In this document: positions 24,470 to 32,793 of the stretch, piece after piece
Layout of the letters: each line of letters starts with the position of its first letter
Numbering within the stretch: position 1 is the stretch's first letter
Assembly (NCBI GenBank): GCA_964406445.1
Contig: CAYORU010000026.1
Location: forward strand, 1-46,480
Direction of reading: 5' to 3'
DNA length: 46,480 nt
DNA from: SG8-30 sp964406445
GTDB lineage: Bacteria > Pseudomonadota > Gammaproteobacteria > Steroidobacterales > Steroidobacteraceae
Notes under the pieces: model-generated
Databases searched by the model: none
What the model was told of the DNA's origin: nothing
Seen by the model: the letters and a program-made list of their open reading frames with translations, nothing else
Program-made: the position numbers and the translations under genes

Positions 24470-26214
24470 GCGAGGCTGCGATCCGCTGGGTGTCGGGACC
24501 GGTGCTTCGCGCGCGCACCCGCGGCGCATTCCGCGCCTACGAGGCGCTCGCGGTCGGGCCGTCCGGCCTGCTCGGCGAGGTGGTCCAGCTCGACGGCGAC
24601 GAGCTCGTCGCCCAAGTCTACGAGGACACCACCGGGCTGCGGCCCGGCGATCGCGTCACCGGCACCGGGCAGCCGCTGTCGGTGCGGCTCGGACCGGGCA
24701 TCCTGGGGCGCCTGTTCGACGGTCTGCTGCGCCCGCTCGACGAGGGTGACGACTTCAGGCTCGCGCCCGGCGGCACGCAGGCCCCGCCCTCGCGCTTCGC
24801 CTTCGAGCCGAAAGCCGCGGTCGGCGATGCCCTCGCGGCGGGCCAGTGCTTCGGCGAGGTGCCGGGCCCGCGGGTCCACCGCTGCCTGGTGCCGCCCGGC
24901 CTGTGCGGCCGCGTCAGCCGCATCGCGCCGGCGGGCGAGATCGGCGACCGCGAGACGGTGCTGGAACTCGACGACGGCGGCCCCGCGCCGCGCACCGTGA
25001 CCCTGGCCCACGACTGGCCGGTGCGCAGCCCGCGGCCGGCGGCCGCGCGGCTCGCGCCGAACGCGCCGATGGTCACCGGGCAGCGCATCCTCGACACGCT
25101 GTTCCCGGTGGCCCGCGGCAGCCGGGCCGCCCTGCCGGGCGGCTTCGGCACCGGCAAGACCATCCTGCAGGAAGCGCTGGCCAAGTGGTGCGACGCGGAC
25201 GTCATCGTCTACGTCGGCTGCGGCGAGCGCGGCAACGAGATGGCCGAGGTCCTCGACGAGTTCCCCGGCCTCGAGGACCCGCGCACCGGGCGGCCGCTGA
25301 TGGAACGCGCGGTGATCATCGCTAACACCTCGAACATGCCGGTCGCCGCTCGCGAGGCGAGCATCTACACCGCCATCACGGTCGCGGAGTACTTCCGCGA
25401 CCAGGGCCAGCACGTCGCGCTGATGGCGGACTCGACCAGCCGCTGGGCCGAGGCGCTGCGCGAGGTCTCGGGCCGGCTCGGCGAGCTGCCCGGCGAGGCC
25501 GGCTACCCCGCCTACCTGAGCGCGCGACTCGCCGGCTTCTACGAGCGCGCGGCCCGGGTGCGCACCCTCGGCGGGGATGAAGGCTCGGTCACGATCATCG
25601 GCGCCGTGAGCCCGCCGGCCGGCGACTTCTCGGAGCCGGTGACGCTGCACACCAAGCGCTTCGTGCGCTGCTTCTGGGCCCTCGACCCGGAGCGCGCCAA
25701 GGCCCGCTTCTACCCGGCCGTCCACCCGCTGACCTCGCACAGCGACGACGCCGCCCGGGTCGCCCCCTGGTGGCAGGCGCACGGCAACAGCGAATGGGGC
25801 GGGCAGCGCAGGCGCCTGCTGACGCTGCTCGACCAGCAGGCGAAGCTGGAGCGGATGGCGCGCATCGTCGGCAAGGACGCGCTGCCCGCAGCACAGCAGG
25901 TCGCGCTGACCTGCGCGGAGCTCGTCAACGAGGCGCTGCTCCGCCAGTCGTCGTTCTCGAAGACGGACCGCTACTGCTCGCCCGACCGGCAGGCGGCGAT
26001 GATGCGGGTCGTCTGCCACTTCCTCGACCGTGCGGAGCAGGCGGCCGCCGAGGGCGCGGCGCCGGCGCGGATCGCCGCGCTGCCGGTGATCGAGACCCTG
26101 TCGCGGCTCGGCGAGGAGTACGGCGAGGACCGCATCGGGGAGATCGATTCGCTGTGGCAGACCATCGACGACGCGTTCCACGGCCTCGAGGCGGGCGGCG
26201 ATGAGGTTCGCTGA
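24466..26214 (+). CDS. atpA: V/A-type ATPase catalytic subunit A
   Basis: 582 residues, the usual size. It has the N-terminal beta barrel, the subunit A-specific bulge (non-homologous region, about 110-185), then the P-loop GGFGTGKT at 225-232 with K231, the catalytic Glu region VGCGERGNEM and MADSTSRWAEALREVSGRL. This is the ATP-binding, catalytic member of the A3B3 head. The P-loop has Gly-Gly-Phe-Gly where archaeal enzymes commonly have Gly-Pro/Ala-Phe-Gly. The GTG start overlaps the subunit E stop (GTGA). Its end overlaps subunit B by 14 bases. Confidence 0.96.
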   Translation: MSEAAIRWVSGPVLRARTRGAFRAYEALAVGPSGLLGEVVQLDGDELVAQVYEDTTGLRPGDRVTGTGQPLSVRLGPGILGRLFDGLLRPLDEGDDFRLAPGGTQAPPSRFAFEPKAAVGDALAAGQCFGEVPGPRVHRCLVPPGLCGRVSRIAPAGEIGDRETVLELDDGGPAPRTVTLAHDWPVRSPRPAAARLAPNAPMVTGQRILDTLFPVARGSRAALPGGFGTGKTILQEALAKWCDADVIVYVGCGERGNEMAEVLDEFPGLEDPRTGRPLMERAVIIANTSNMPVAAREASIYTAITVAEYFRDQGQHVALMADSTSRWAEALREVSGRLGELPGEAGYPAYLSARLAGFYERAARVRTLGGDEGSVTIIGAVSPPAGDFSEPVTLHTKRFVRCFWALDPERAKARFYPAVHPLTSHSDDAARVAPWWQAHGNSEWGGQRRRLLTLLDQQAKLERMARIVGKDALPAAQQVALTCAELVNEALLRQSSFSKTDRYCSPDRQAAMMRVVCHFLDRAEQAAAEGAAPARIAALPVIETLSRLGEEYGEDRIGEIDSLWQTIDDAFHGLEAGGDEVR

Positions 26215-27586
26215 ACTCACCGCGACGGGCGCCGCGCGACGGCTGCAGGGGCCGCTGCTGTTCCTCGAGCGGACGGTGGACGTGGGCCTCAACGCGGCGG
26301 TCGAGGTGCTGGGCGGCGACGGCTCGCGGCGCATCGGCCGCGTCGCCACGCTCGACGAAGACCGCATGATCGTCGAGGTGCTCGAATCGACCGCGGGCCT
26401 CGGCCTCGAGGACACGCGGATCCGCATCCACGATGCGCCGCTGTCCTTCGGCGTCGGTCCCGGCCTGCTCGGCCGGGTGTTCGACAGCCTCGGCACGCCG
26501 GTCGACGGCGGACCGCCCGTCCCGGCGCTGCAGTCGCTGCCGGTGTCGGGCCCGTCGATCAACCCCGCCTTCCGCACGCTGCCGCGCGACTTCATCGAGA
26601 CCGGCATCACCACCATCGACCTGATGAACAGCCTGGTGCGCGGGCAGAAGCTGCCGCTCTTTTCAGGGGGCGGCCTGCCTCACGACCGCATGGCGACCGA
26701 GATCGCGCAGCGGGCGCGGCTGGTCGGCGGGAAGGCCGGCCGGTTCGCAGTGGTGTTCGCCGGCATCGGCGTCTCCCACGACACCGCGCGGTCCTTCCGC
26801 GAGGCGATGGAGGCCTCCGGCGCCATCGGGCGCACGGTCCTGTTCCTGAACCGTGCCGACGACCCGAGCGCGCAGCGCCTGCTCACCCCCCGCTACGCGC
26901 TCACCGCGGCCGAGTACCTGGCCTTCGTCGAGGGACTGCACGTGCTCGTGGTCATGACCGACATGACCAGCTACTGCGAGGCGCTGCGCGAGGTGTCGGC
27001 GAGCCACGGCGAGGTGCCGAGCCGGAAGGGCTACCCCGGCTACATGTACTCCGACCTCGCCTCCCTCTACGAGCGCGCCGGCTGCATCCGCGGACTGCCG
27101 GGCACGCTCACCCAGCTGCCGATCCTGACCATGCCCGCCGACGACATCGGCCACCCGATCCCCGACCTCACCGGCTATATCACCGAGGGCCAGATCGTGC
27201 TCGACCGCGAGCTGGACCGGCGCGGCGTCTATCCGCCGGTCAAGGTGCTGCCGAGCCTGTCGCGGCTGATGTCCTCCGGCACCGGCGAGGGCTTCACCCA
27301 CGCCGACCACCCTGCGCTCGCCAACCAGCTTTTCGCCGCCTACGCGCGCGCCACGCGCGTGCGCGTGCTGGCGAGCGTCATGGGCGCCGAGGGACTCACG
27401 GCGACCGACCGCAAGTTCCTCGAGTTCGGCGACCTCTTCGAGGAGCGCCTCGTGGCACAGGCCACCGGCCGCACGCTCGAGGACAGCATGCGGATCGGCT
27501 GGGAGACCCTGCGCGTCCTGCCGCGAGGCGAACTGACGCGCCTGTCGCGCGCGCAGATCGAGCGCCACCTCGGCGGCCATGGCTGA
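26201..27586 (+). CDS. atpB: V/A-type ATPase non-catalytic subunit B
   Basis: 461 residues. It lacks a P-loop, as expected (QKLPLFSGGGLPHDRMA instead), and shows the B-subunit signatures TGITTIDLMNSLVRGQKL, MTDMTSYCEALREVSASH and RKGYPGYMYSDLASLYERAG. It alternates with A subunits and binds nucleotide without hydrolysing it. The ATG falls within the last codons of subunit A, so translation is coupled. Confidence 0.96.
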   Translation: MRFAELTATGAARRLQGPLLFLERTVDVGLNAAVEVLGGDGSRRIGRVATLDEDRMIVEVLESTAGLGLEDTRIRIHDAPLSFGVGPGLLGRVFDSLGTPVDGGPPVPALQSLPVSGPSINPAFRTLPRDFIETGITTIDLMNSLVRGQKLPLFSGGGLPHDRMATEIAQRARLVGGKAGRFAVVFAGIGVSHDTARSFREAMEASGAIGRTVLFLNRADDPSAQRLLTPRYALTAAEYLAFVEGLHVLVVMTDMTSYCEALREVSASHGEVPSRKGYPGYMYSDLASLYERAGCIRGLPGTLTQLPILTMPADDIGHPIPDLTGYITEGQIVLDRELDRRGVYPPVKVLPSLSRLMSSGTGEGFTHADHPALANQLFAAYARATRVRVLASVMGAEGLTATDRKFLEFGDLFEERLVAQATGRTLEDSMRIGWETLRVLPRGELTRLSRAQIERHLGGHG

Positions 27587-28205
27587 GCGCGAACTCACGC
27601 CGACGCGCATCACGCTGCTCGAACTCGGCGACGAGCGGCGGATGGTCCGCGAAGGCCATGCGCTGCTCGACGAGAAGCGCACGCTGCTGGCGGCCGAGAT
27701 CCTGGCCCGCCTGAGGCTCTACCGGCAGCTGCTGGCCGAATGGCGGGCGGCGCTGGAGGCGGCACGGCAGGCCATGCGCGCGGCGGTGCGACGCCACGGC
27801 TTCGACGGCCTGAGCGTCCATCCCGCCGCCGGGGAGGCGCCGGGGCGCTTCGAGTCGCGCCATGAGCGGCTGCTCGGCCTCGGGCTGGTCGAGGCCTCGC
27901 TCGAGGACGCGCCGCGCGAAGCCGAGTTCGCGGCCGCCGAGCCCTCGATCGAGGCGGCCGACTGCGCCGGGCGTTTTCGCCGGCTCGCGGCGCTCGCCGT
28001 CCGGATGGCGGGCCTGTCCGCCTCCCTGCGCATCATGGCGCAGGACTACGTGCGCACGGAGCGGCGCGCGCGGGCGCTCGAGAACGTGCTGCTGCCCGAG
28101 ATCGAAGCCGACCTGGCGCGCGTCCACTCGCAGCTGGAGGCGATCGACCAGGAAGAGACGATCCGCGTGCGCGAGGCGCGGGCCAGGAGCGGCGGCGCGC
28201 CCTAG
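27579..28205 (+). CDS. atpD: V/A-type ATPase subunit D (central shaft)
   Basis: 208 residues, two long helices joined by a short middle region: LTPTRITLLELGDERRM and GHALLDEKRTLLAAEI at the N terminus, and RALENVLLPEIEADLARV at the C terminus, the family signature. It forms the rotating shaft with subunit F. It is the last gene of the nine-gene operon, overlapping subunit B by eight bases and the convergent EamA gene by four. Confidence 0.93.
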   Translation: MAERELTPTRITLLELGDERRMVREGHALLDEKRTLLAAEILARLRLYRQLLAEWRAALEAARQAMRAAVRRHGFDGLSVHPAAGEAPGRFESRHERLLGLGLVEASLEDAPREAEFAAAEPSIEAADCAGRFRRLAALAVRMAGLSASLRIMAQDYVRTERRARALENVLLPEIEADLARVHSQLEAIDQEETIRVREARARSGGAP

Positions 28206-29116
28206 CGCGATTCGCCTTGGCGGAGCCTGGGCACGGAAGGCGGTCGCAGCACCAGCCACAGCGCCAGCGCGATGAGCGCGCCCCCGGCGAGGTGCGCCGG
28301 AGAAACCCGCTCGTCGAGCAGCAGCCAGCCCCAGAACACGCCGAACACCGGCAGCAGGAAGGTCACCGTCATCGTGCGGAACGGGCCGAGCTCGACGAGC
28401 AGCCGGTAGTACAGGACGAAGGCGAGCGCCGAGCACAGCAGGCCGAGCGACGCGACCGACAGCCATACACGGGGCGTCGCGCGCGTCCAGTCGATGCCGG
28501 GCCCGGCCAGCTGCAGGAGGAACGCCGGCGCGAGCGCCAGCGTCGCGCCGGCAAGGCTCGCGAAAGCCACCAGCCGGCTGTCGAGGCCGCCCCGGTCGAC
28601 GATCCAGCGGCGCGTGAGGTAGCCGGCGGACGCGTAGCAGGCCGCGGCCACCAGGCAGGCCGCGATGCCCGCCACGACCGGTGCGGTCAGCTGCACGGGG
28701 CCGAGTTGCGTCAGCACCAACACGCCGACGAGACCGAGGGCCACGCCCGACAGCTTCGCCGGCGTCGCCGGCTCGGCGAAGAAGGCGGCGCCGATCAGCA
28801 CCCCCATGATCGGCACGGTCGAGTTGAGCATCGCGCTGTAGCCGGCGGGGAGCACCTTCGCGGCGGCGGCGAAGAGCAGGAACGGCAGCGCCGAGTTGAT
28901 CAGCCCGATCGCCACCGCGGCGCGCAGCCGGCCACGGAACTCGAGCGGCACCCGCAGCGCGAGCAGCACTGCGGCGAGACCCGCCGTGGCGAAGAGCAGC
29001 CGGCCGAAGGTGGTCGCAGTCGCACCCACCGCGGGAGCCGCGATGCGCATGAACAGGAAGCTGCCGCCCCAGATGGCGGCGAGCAGCAGCAGTCGGAAGA
29101 GGCTCGCAGCGGGCAT
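28202..29116 (-). CDS. EamA family (DMT superfamily) transporter
   Basis: 304 residues with ten hydrophobic helices arranged as two EamA repeats. The N terminus LLAAIWGGSFLFMRIA and the second-repeat end PVFGVFWGWLLLDERVSPAH are typical. Such proteins export amino acids, metabolites or drugs, and the substrate is unknown. The ATG at 29116 is chosen because the first helix follows directly; the frame stays open 100 bases upstream without a better start. Divergent from the menA-like gene. Confidence 0.88.
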   Translation of the reverse strand: MPAASLFRLLLLAAIWGGSFLFMRIAAPAVGATATTFGRLLFATAGLAAVLLALRVPLEFRGRLRAAVAIGLINSALPFLLFAAAAKVLPAGYSAMLNSTVPIMGVLIGAAFFAEPATPAKLSGVALGLVGVLVLTQLGPVQLTAPVVAGIAACLVAAACYASAGYLTRRWIVDRGGLDSRLVAFASLAGATLALAPAFLLQLAGPGIDWTRATPRVWLSVASLGLLCSALAFVLYYRLLVELGPFRTMTVTFLLPVFGVFWGWLLLDERVSPAHLAGGALIALALWLVLRPPSVPRLRQGESR

Positions 29117-29289
29117 GGGACCCGGGGCAGGGCGCGCTAGCGGCCCGCACCGCGCGGGCACCAGGACGGGGGTGCGAGTATCGCGGGAGCCCGCGACTGC
29201 GGCAATACACCTCGACACAAGCCGCTGATCCGGCTAGTTTTTACCCGTATCCTGGCCCGGCGGCCGCGAAGCGAGTGGAAGGGAACGAC

Positions 29290-30258
29290 GTGCAGCAGCA
29301 GACGACGGCCGGACCAAGTCCGGAAGCATTCGGCGGCAGCAGCCTCGGGGCGCGCGCGCGGCGCGCCTTCTTTGCGATGCGCCCCAAGTTCTTCACCGCC
29401 TCGATCCTGCCGGTCGTGGTGGGGACGGCGCTCGGCGCGACGACGCTCGGCCAGGTCGACTGGCTTCCGGCGTTGCTCGCCGTGGTCGCCACGGTGCTGG
29501 TGCACGCCGCCGCGAACGTGCTGAACGACGTGGGTGACGACATCACCGGCGCGGACCCGGCCAACACCGGGCGCATCTATCCATACACCGGCGGATCGCG
29601 CTTCATCCAGGCGGGGATACTCACGCGCGCGCAGATGAGGCGCCTCGGGCTGTCGCTGCTGGCTGCGGCTTTCGTGCTCGGGCTGTGGCTCGCGGTCATC
29701 GCAGGCCCGCTGGTGATCTGGCTCGGGCTCGCCGGCATCGCGATCGGCGTCCTCTACTCGCTGCCGCGCATCTACCTGTCGGGCCGAGGGCTCGGCGAAC
29801 TCGCCGTGTTCGTCGCGTTCGGCCCGCTGCCGGTCTGTGGCGCGGCCTGGCTGCAGGACGGCGTGTTCGACCTCGGCCGGCTGCTGATCTCGCTGCCGGT
29901 CGGCATGTGGACGGCGGCGATCCTGCTGATCAACGAGGTCCCGGACCTTGCATCGGACGCGGCGGCCGGCAAGCGCACGCTGGTCGTGCGGCTCGGCGTG
30001 GAGGGCGCTCGCTGGCTGTATCTGGGCATGCACGCGCTGGGCGCGGCCGGCGCGCTCGCCGCGGTGACGACCGGCGCGCTGCCGGCGTGGTTCGCGGTGG
30101 TGGCGCTCGCGCTCCTGGCGCTCGGCGTCAAGGCGGGGCTCGGCATCGCGAGCGTCGACGAGAAGCGTGCGCAGCTGCAGAAGAGCATCGAGATGACGCT
30201 CGCGACCCAGGCGATCGGCAGCCTCGCGCTGATCGCGACGGTGATCCTCGCGACGTAG
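29290..30258 (+). CDS. menA: MenA-like UbiA-superfamily prenyltransferase
   Basis: 322 residues from the GTG at 29290, which follows GAAGGGA at six bases; an in-frame GTG at 29275 is also possible. About eight to nine membrane helices. The first Asp-rich motif is NVLNDVGDDITGAD, followed by YTGGSRFIQAG. The second is NEVPDLASDAAAGKRTLVVRLG. The GGSR and GKRTLVVRLG forms match MenA (1,4-dihydroxy-2-naphthoate polyprenyltransferase) better than UbiA. It would prenylate a naphthoate to make demethylmenaquinone. Its place next to a cytochrome island that would take electrons from menaquinol is suggestive. No other men genes are in the window. Confidence 0.78.
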   Translation: MQQQTTAGPSPEAFGGSSLGARARRAFFAMRPKFFTASILPVVVGTALGATTLGQVDWLPALLAVVATVLVHAAANVLNDVGDDITGADPANTGRIYPYTGGSRFIQAGILTRAQMRRLGLSLLAAAFVLGLWLAVIAGPLVIWLGLAGIAIGVLYSLPRIYLSGRGLGELAVFVAFGPLPVCGAAWLQDGVFDLGRLLISLPVGMWTAAILLINEVPDLASDAAAGKRTLVVRLGVEGARWLYLGMHALGAAGALAAVTTGALPAWFAVVALALLALGVKAGLGIASVDEKRAQLQKSIEMTLATQAIGSLALIATVILAT

Positions 30259-30270
30259 GGGACTGTCCCC
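30258..30270. repeat. GGGGACTGTCCCC palindrome (REP-like core)
   Basis: A 13-base near-perfect palindrome begins on the last base of the menA-like stop codon. The same GGGGAC/GTCCCC ends cap the long hairpin at 41912-41969. It probably belongs to a dispersed REP-type repeat family. A role as a transcript 3' end is possible; there is no T-run. Confidence 0.45.
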
Positions 30271-30626
30271 ATTCCTATCGGCAGTGCCTGCGCCGCGGCC
30301 GGGATCCGGCTGGGGGGCACTCCTCGCCTCGCTGCTCCGCTCGCCCTGGCTCGCTCCGCTGATCCGCTCGGCTGCGGGGCCCCCCGCCACCTCGGCCGCG
30401 GCGCGAAATGCTACGCCCGATTCGGGCAGTGCCGGATCGGGCGTTACGTCACTGCGCGCGGGCGAGGTGGCCAGGACCACCCGGAGCGAGCGCGTAAGTT
30501 CCGACTGCGCGAGCGAAGTGGTGGTCCAGGCCGGATCCCGCCCGCGCGCGGGGCACAAGTTCTGCCTGTTTCGACGCCGAGTCCCGATCTCGGCGCAGGC
30601 ACAGTCCCGAGATCGCAGCCGCCGGG
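30259..30626. other. 368-base non-coding stretch between menA-like and mtrB-like genes
   Basis: No credible gene. It holds the REP-like palindrome at its left edge, a CTCGCT/CCGCTCG-rich tract (about 30325-30370), a 12-bp inverted repeat with one wobble (30414-30425 with 30432-30443), and a 9-bp perfect inverted repeat CGATCTCGG/CCGAGATCG (30585-30593 with 30607-30615). The last lies 12 bases past the mtrB-like stop on the minus strand and could help end that transcript, though no U-tract follows. Base composition is slightly less extreme than in the genes. Confidence 0.45.
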
Positions 30627-32783
30627 TTACTCCTGCTCTTCGCCGCCCGCCGATGCCGCGGAAGTCGCGCCGAAGCGGTAGCGGAAGGAGAGGCCGATCG
30701 CGTTGACGCGGTAGTTGTAGGCGTCGGCACCGAGGCTCAGCAGGTTCGGGATGGTCGCGGCCTCGACGCCGTCGAGCTGCCAGTCGCTCGAGTCGTAGTC
30801 CTCGAAGGCGTAGACGACGCTGACCCGCAGGCGCGGGTTCACGTCGTAGCCCGCCGTGACGCGTACCGAGTTCAGCTCCGTGTCGAGCTGCGGGAAGTCG
30901 CCGCTCGCGGCGTCGCCGACCGTGCGGATCTCGCCGTCGGAGCGCGCGAAGGCGTAGTCGAGCGACAGGTCGACCTTGCCGAACACCTTGTCCATGCGCA
31001 GGCCGGCACCGGCCGTCTTGAACTTGTCCCGGTGGCTGACCGTCCAGCCCTGGGTCGGCGGGATGCCCTCCGCGCCGGCCTGCAGCGACTCGATCTCCTG
31101 GTAGCCGCCGGTGGCATACACCGAGCCGCGCTCGCTGAAGGCCCACGAGGCCGTCGCCGCGTAGCGCGTGTCGTCGGCCGACTGCAGGCCGAGCGGCGAG
31201 CGGCGGAAGTCGTCCTTCGCCATCGTCGCCTCGGCCGAGATCGCGAACTTGCCGGGCGACCACGACAGCTGGCCGCGCGCGAAGTCGCGGTCGCGGTTGC
31301 TCAGGTTGTACTTGCGCAGCAGCGGGTTCTCCGGCGGCAGGTCGGGCCGCGTGACGTAGGCGCCGGCCTCGATGCGCGCCTCGCCGTAGGTCGCCGCGAA
31401 ATCCACCGTCGGGTGCGGGCGCATCCGCAGGCGCCCCCAGGTGCTCGTCTCCTTGGTCTGCGAGGTCTCCTGGTTCGTGCGCTCGACCTCGTCCTCCTCG
31501 CCACCCACCGCCACGTGCAGCCAGTCGAATACACGGCCTTCGGCCGACCCGTCGAAGCGCGTGCGCTCGTAGCCGTAGCGCCCGGCGGTCGCCGTCGGTC
31601 CGGCGATGGAATCGGTCTCGACGTAGGTGACCGTGAACGGATCCGTCTTGTCGTCGCGCTCGTCGTAGCGGAAGTTGCCGCGCAGGCGGACCCGGGAATG
31701 CGGCTTGAGCGACGCACTGACGCGATAGTGGTTCGTGTCCACCTCGCCGTCGAGGTCGCTGCGCGGCAGGGTCGCGCCGCCGGTCAGCGCCGCGCTGGTC
31801 GAGATCGGCAGGAATGCCGCATCCTGCTTCATCTGGCCGGTCGCCAGCCGATAGCCGACCACGCCGTCCCACCAGGGCAGCAGGAAGTTGCCGTCCACCG
31901 CGAGCAGGCTCGCCTCGTTGTCCGGCGCCTGCGCCTTGCGGCCGAACACCGTGTCGGGCGCGAGCGGCAGGTAGGCATTTTCGAACAGGAAGCCGGACAG
32001 CGAGTTGTCGTACTTCGACAGGTACCAGGACAGGCGCGCGTAGCCGCGCGCGAAGCGGTAGACCGCGCCGAGCTCGACCTGGTCGTGGCTCGCGTCCACC
32101 GGCTCCGGCAGCTCGGCGATCGAGCCGAGGAACACCACCGGCGAGCGCCGGTTGCCCTCCACCTCCTCGCGCCTGAGATCGGCGTAGACCTCGAGGTCGC
32201 TGCGTGCCAGCCAGGCGAGGTCGAGCCCGAGCGCGCTGCGATCGGTGCCGATCCGCACGGGCGCGAGCGAGCCCGGCAGCGCGGACATGCCGCCCGTCGA
32301 GCCTGCGCGCACCCAGCTCGAGGGCAGCGCCACGGCGTCCCTCGCGCTGCGCCGATAGGGCGTCGCGGTGGTGTCCCACGCGTTGTAGGGAATCTCGTCG
32401 TAGCTCAGGGTCGCCTCGAGCAGCCCCTCGCGGCCCGCGGTCAGCCGGCCCTCGCGGGTGTCGAGGCCCAGGTCCATGAACTCGTACTCGTAGTAGGTTC
32501 CCGACTCGCGGCGGTGGCCGCCGCGCGCGGCCGCATCGGCGTAGCCGCCCTTCTCGTCGAGTCCGCTGTAGCGGCCGAAGCGTGCCGCGTCCTCGTCGAC
32601 GTTGAGGGCGCCGAGCTCGGCCTCGGCCTCGTACCCGCCGTAGAACGGGCAGGACTCGCACTTCCAGTCGGAGGTGTCCACTCCCGCGGGATTGGCGAGC
32701 GCCGCCGAGGCGACGAGCGCGGCGGCCACGGCCGAGGCGAGCGGGTTGAGGACGGGACGGGGATTCATGGCTTGTCTACGCAT
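30627..32783 (-). CDS. mtrB: MtrB/PioB family decaheme-associated outer membrane beta-barrel
   Basis: 718 residues. A signal peptide (ASAVAAALVASAALA) precedes C42 and C45 in DWKCESCPFY, the CXXC motif found in MtrB homologues. The rest is alternating amphipathic strands with aromatic girdles, as expected of a barrel of about 26-28 strands (family knowledge), ending in GLSFRYRFG. MtrB sheathes MtrA so electrons cross the outer membrane. The ATG at 32783 follows GAGGGC; an inner ATG at 32768 is possible. It starts ten bases after the mtrA-like stop and is the last gene of the operon. Confidence 0.92.
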   Translation of the reverse strand: MRRQAMNPRPVLNPLASAVAAALVASAALANPAGVDTSDWKCESCPFYGGYEAEAELGALNVDEDAARFGRYSGLDEKGGYADAAARGGHRRESGTYYEYEFMDLGLDTREGRLTAGREGLLEATLSYDEIPYNAWDTTATPYRRSARDAVALPSSWVRAGSTGGMSALPGSLAPVRIGTDRSALGLDLAWLARSDLEVYADLRREEVEGNRRSPVVFLGSIAELPEPVDASHDQVELGAVYRFARGYARLSWYLSKYDNSLSGFLFENAYLPLAPDTVFGRKAQAPDNEASLLAVDGNFLLPWWDGVVGYRLATGQMKQDAAFLPISTSAALTGGATLPRSDLDGEVDTNHYRVSASLKPHSRVRLRGNFRYDERDDKTDPFTVTYVETDSIAGPTATAGRYGYERTRFDGSAEGRVFDWLHVAVGGEEDEVERTNQETSQTKETSTWGRLRMRPHPTVDFAATYGEARIEAGAYVTRPDLPPENPLLRKYNLSNRDRDFARGQLSWSPGKFAISAEATMAKDDFRRSPLGLQSADDTRYAATASWAFSERGSVYATGGYQEIESLQAGAEGIPPTQGWTVSHRDKFKTAGAGLRMDKVFGKVDLSLDYAFARSDGEIRTVGDAASGDFPQLDTELNSVRVTAGYDVNPRLRVSVVYAFEDYDSSDWQLDGVEAATIPNLLSLGADAYNYRVNAIGLSFRYRFGATSAASAGGEEQE

Positions 32784-32793
32784 GGTGCAGCCC

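Noticed and set aside
20222..28205. F-type ATP synthase operon
   Set aside because: Subunits A, B, D, E, F, I and K have V/A-type signatures (A-specific insert, no P-loop in B, large subunit I), not F-type.
30284..30706. 140-codon ORF in the non-coding stretch after menA
   Set aside because: Runs into mtrB antisense, lacks a ribosome-binding site and any recognisable domain.
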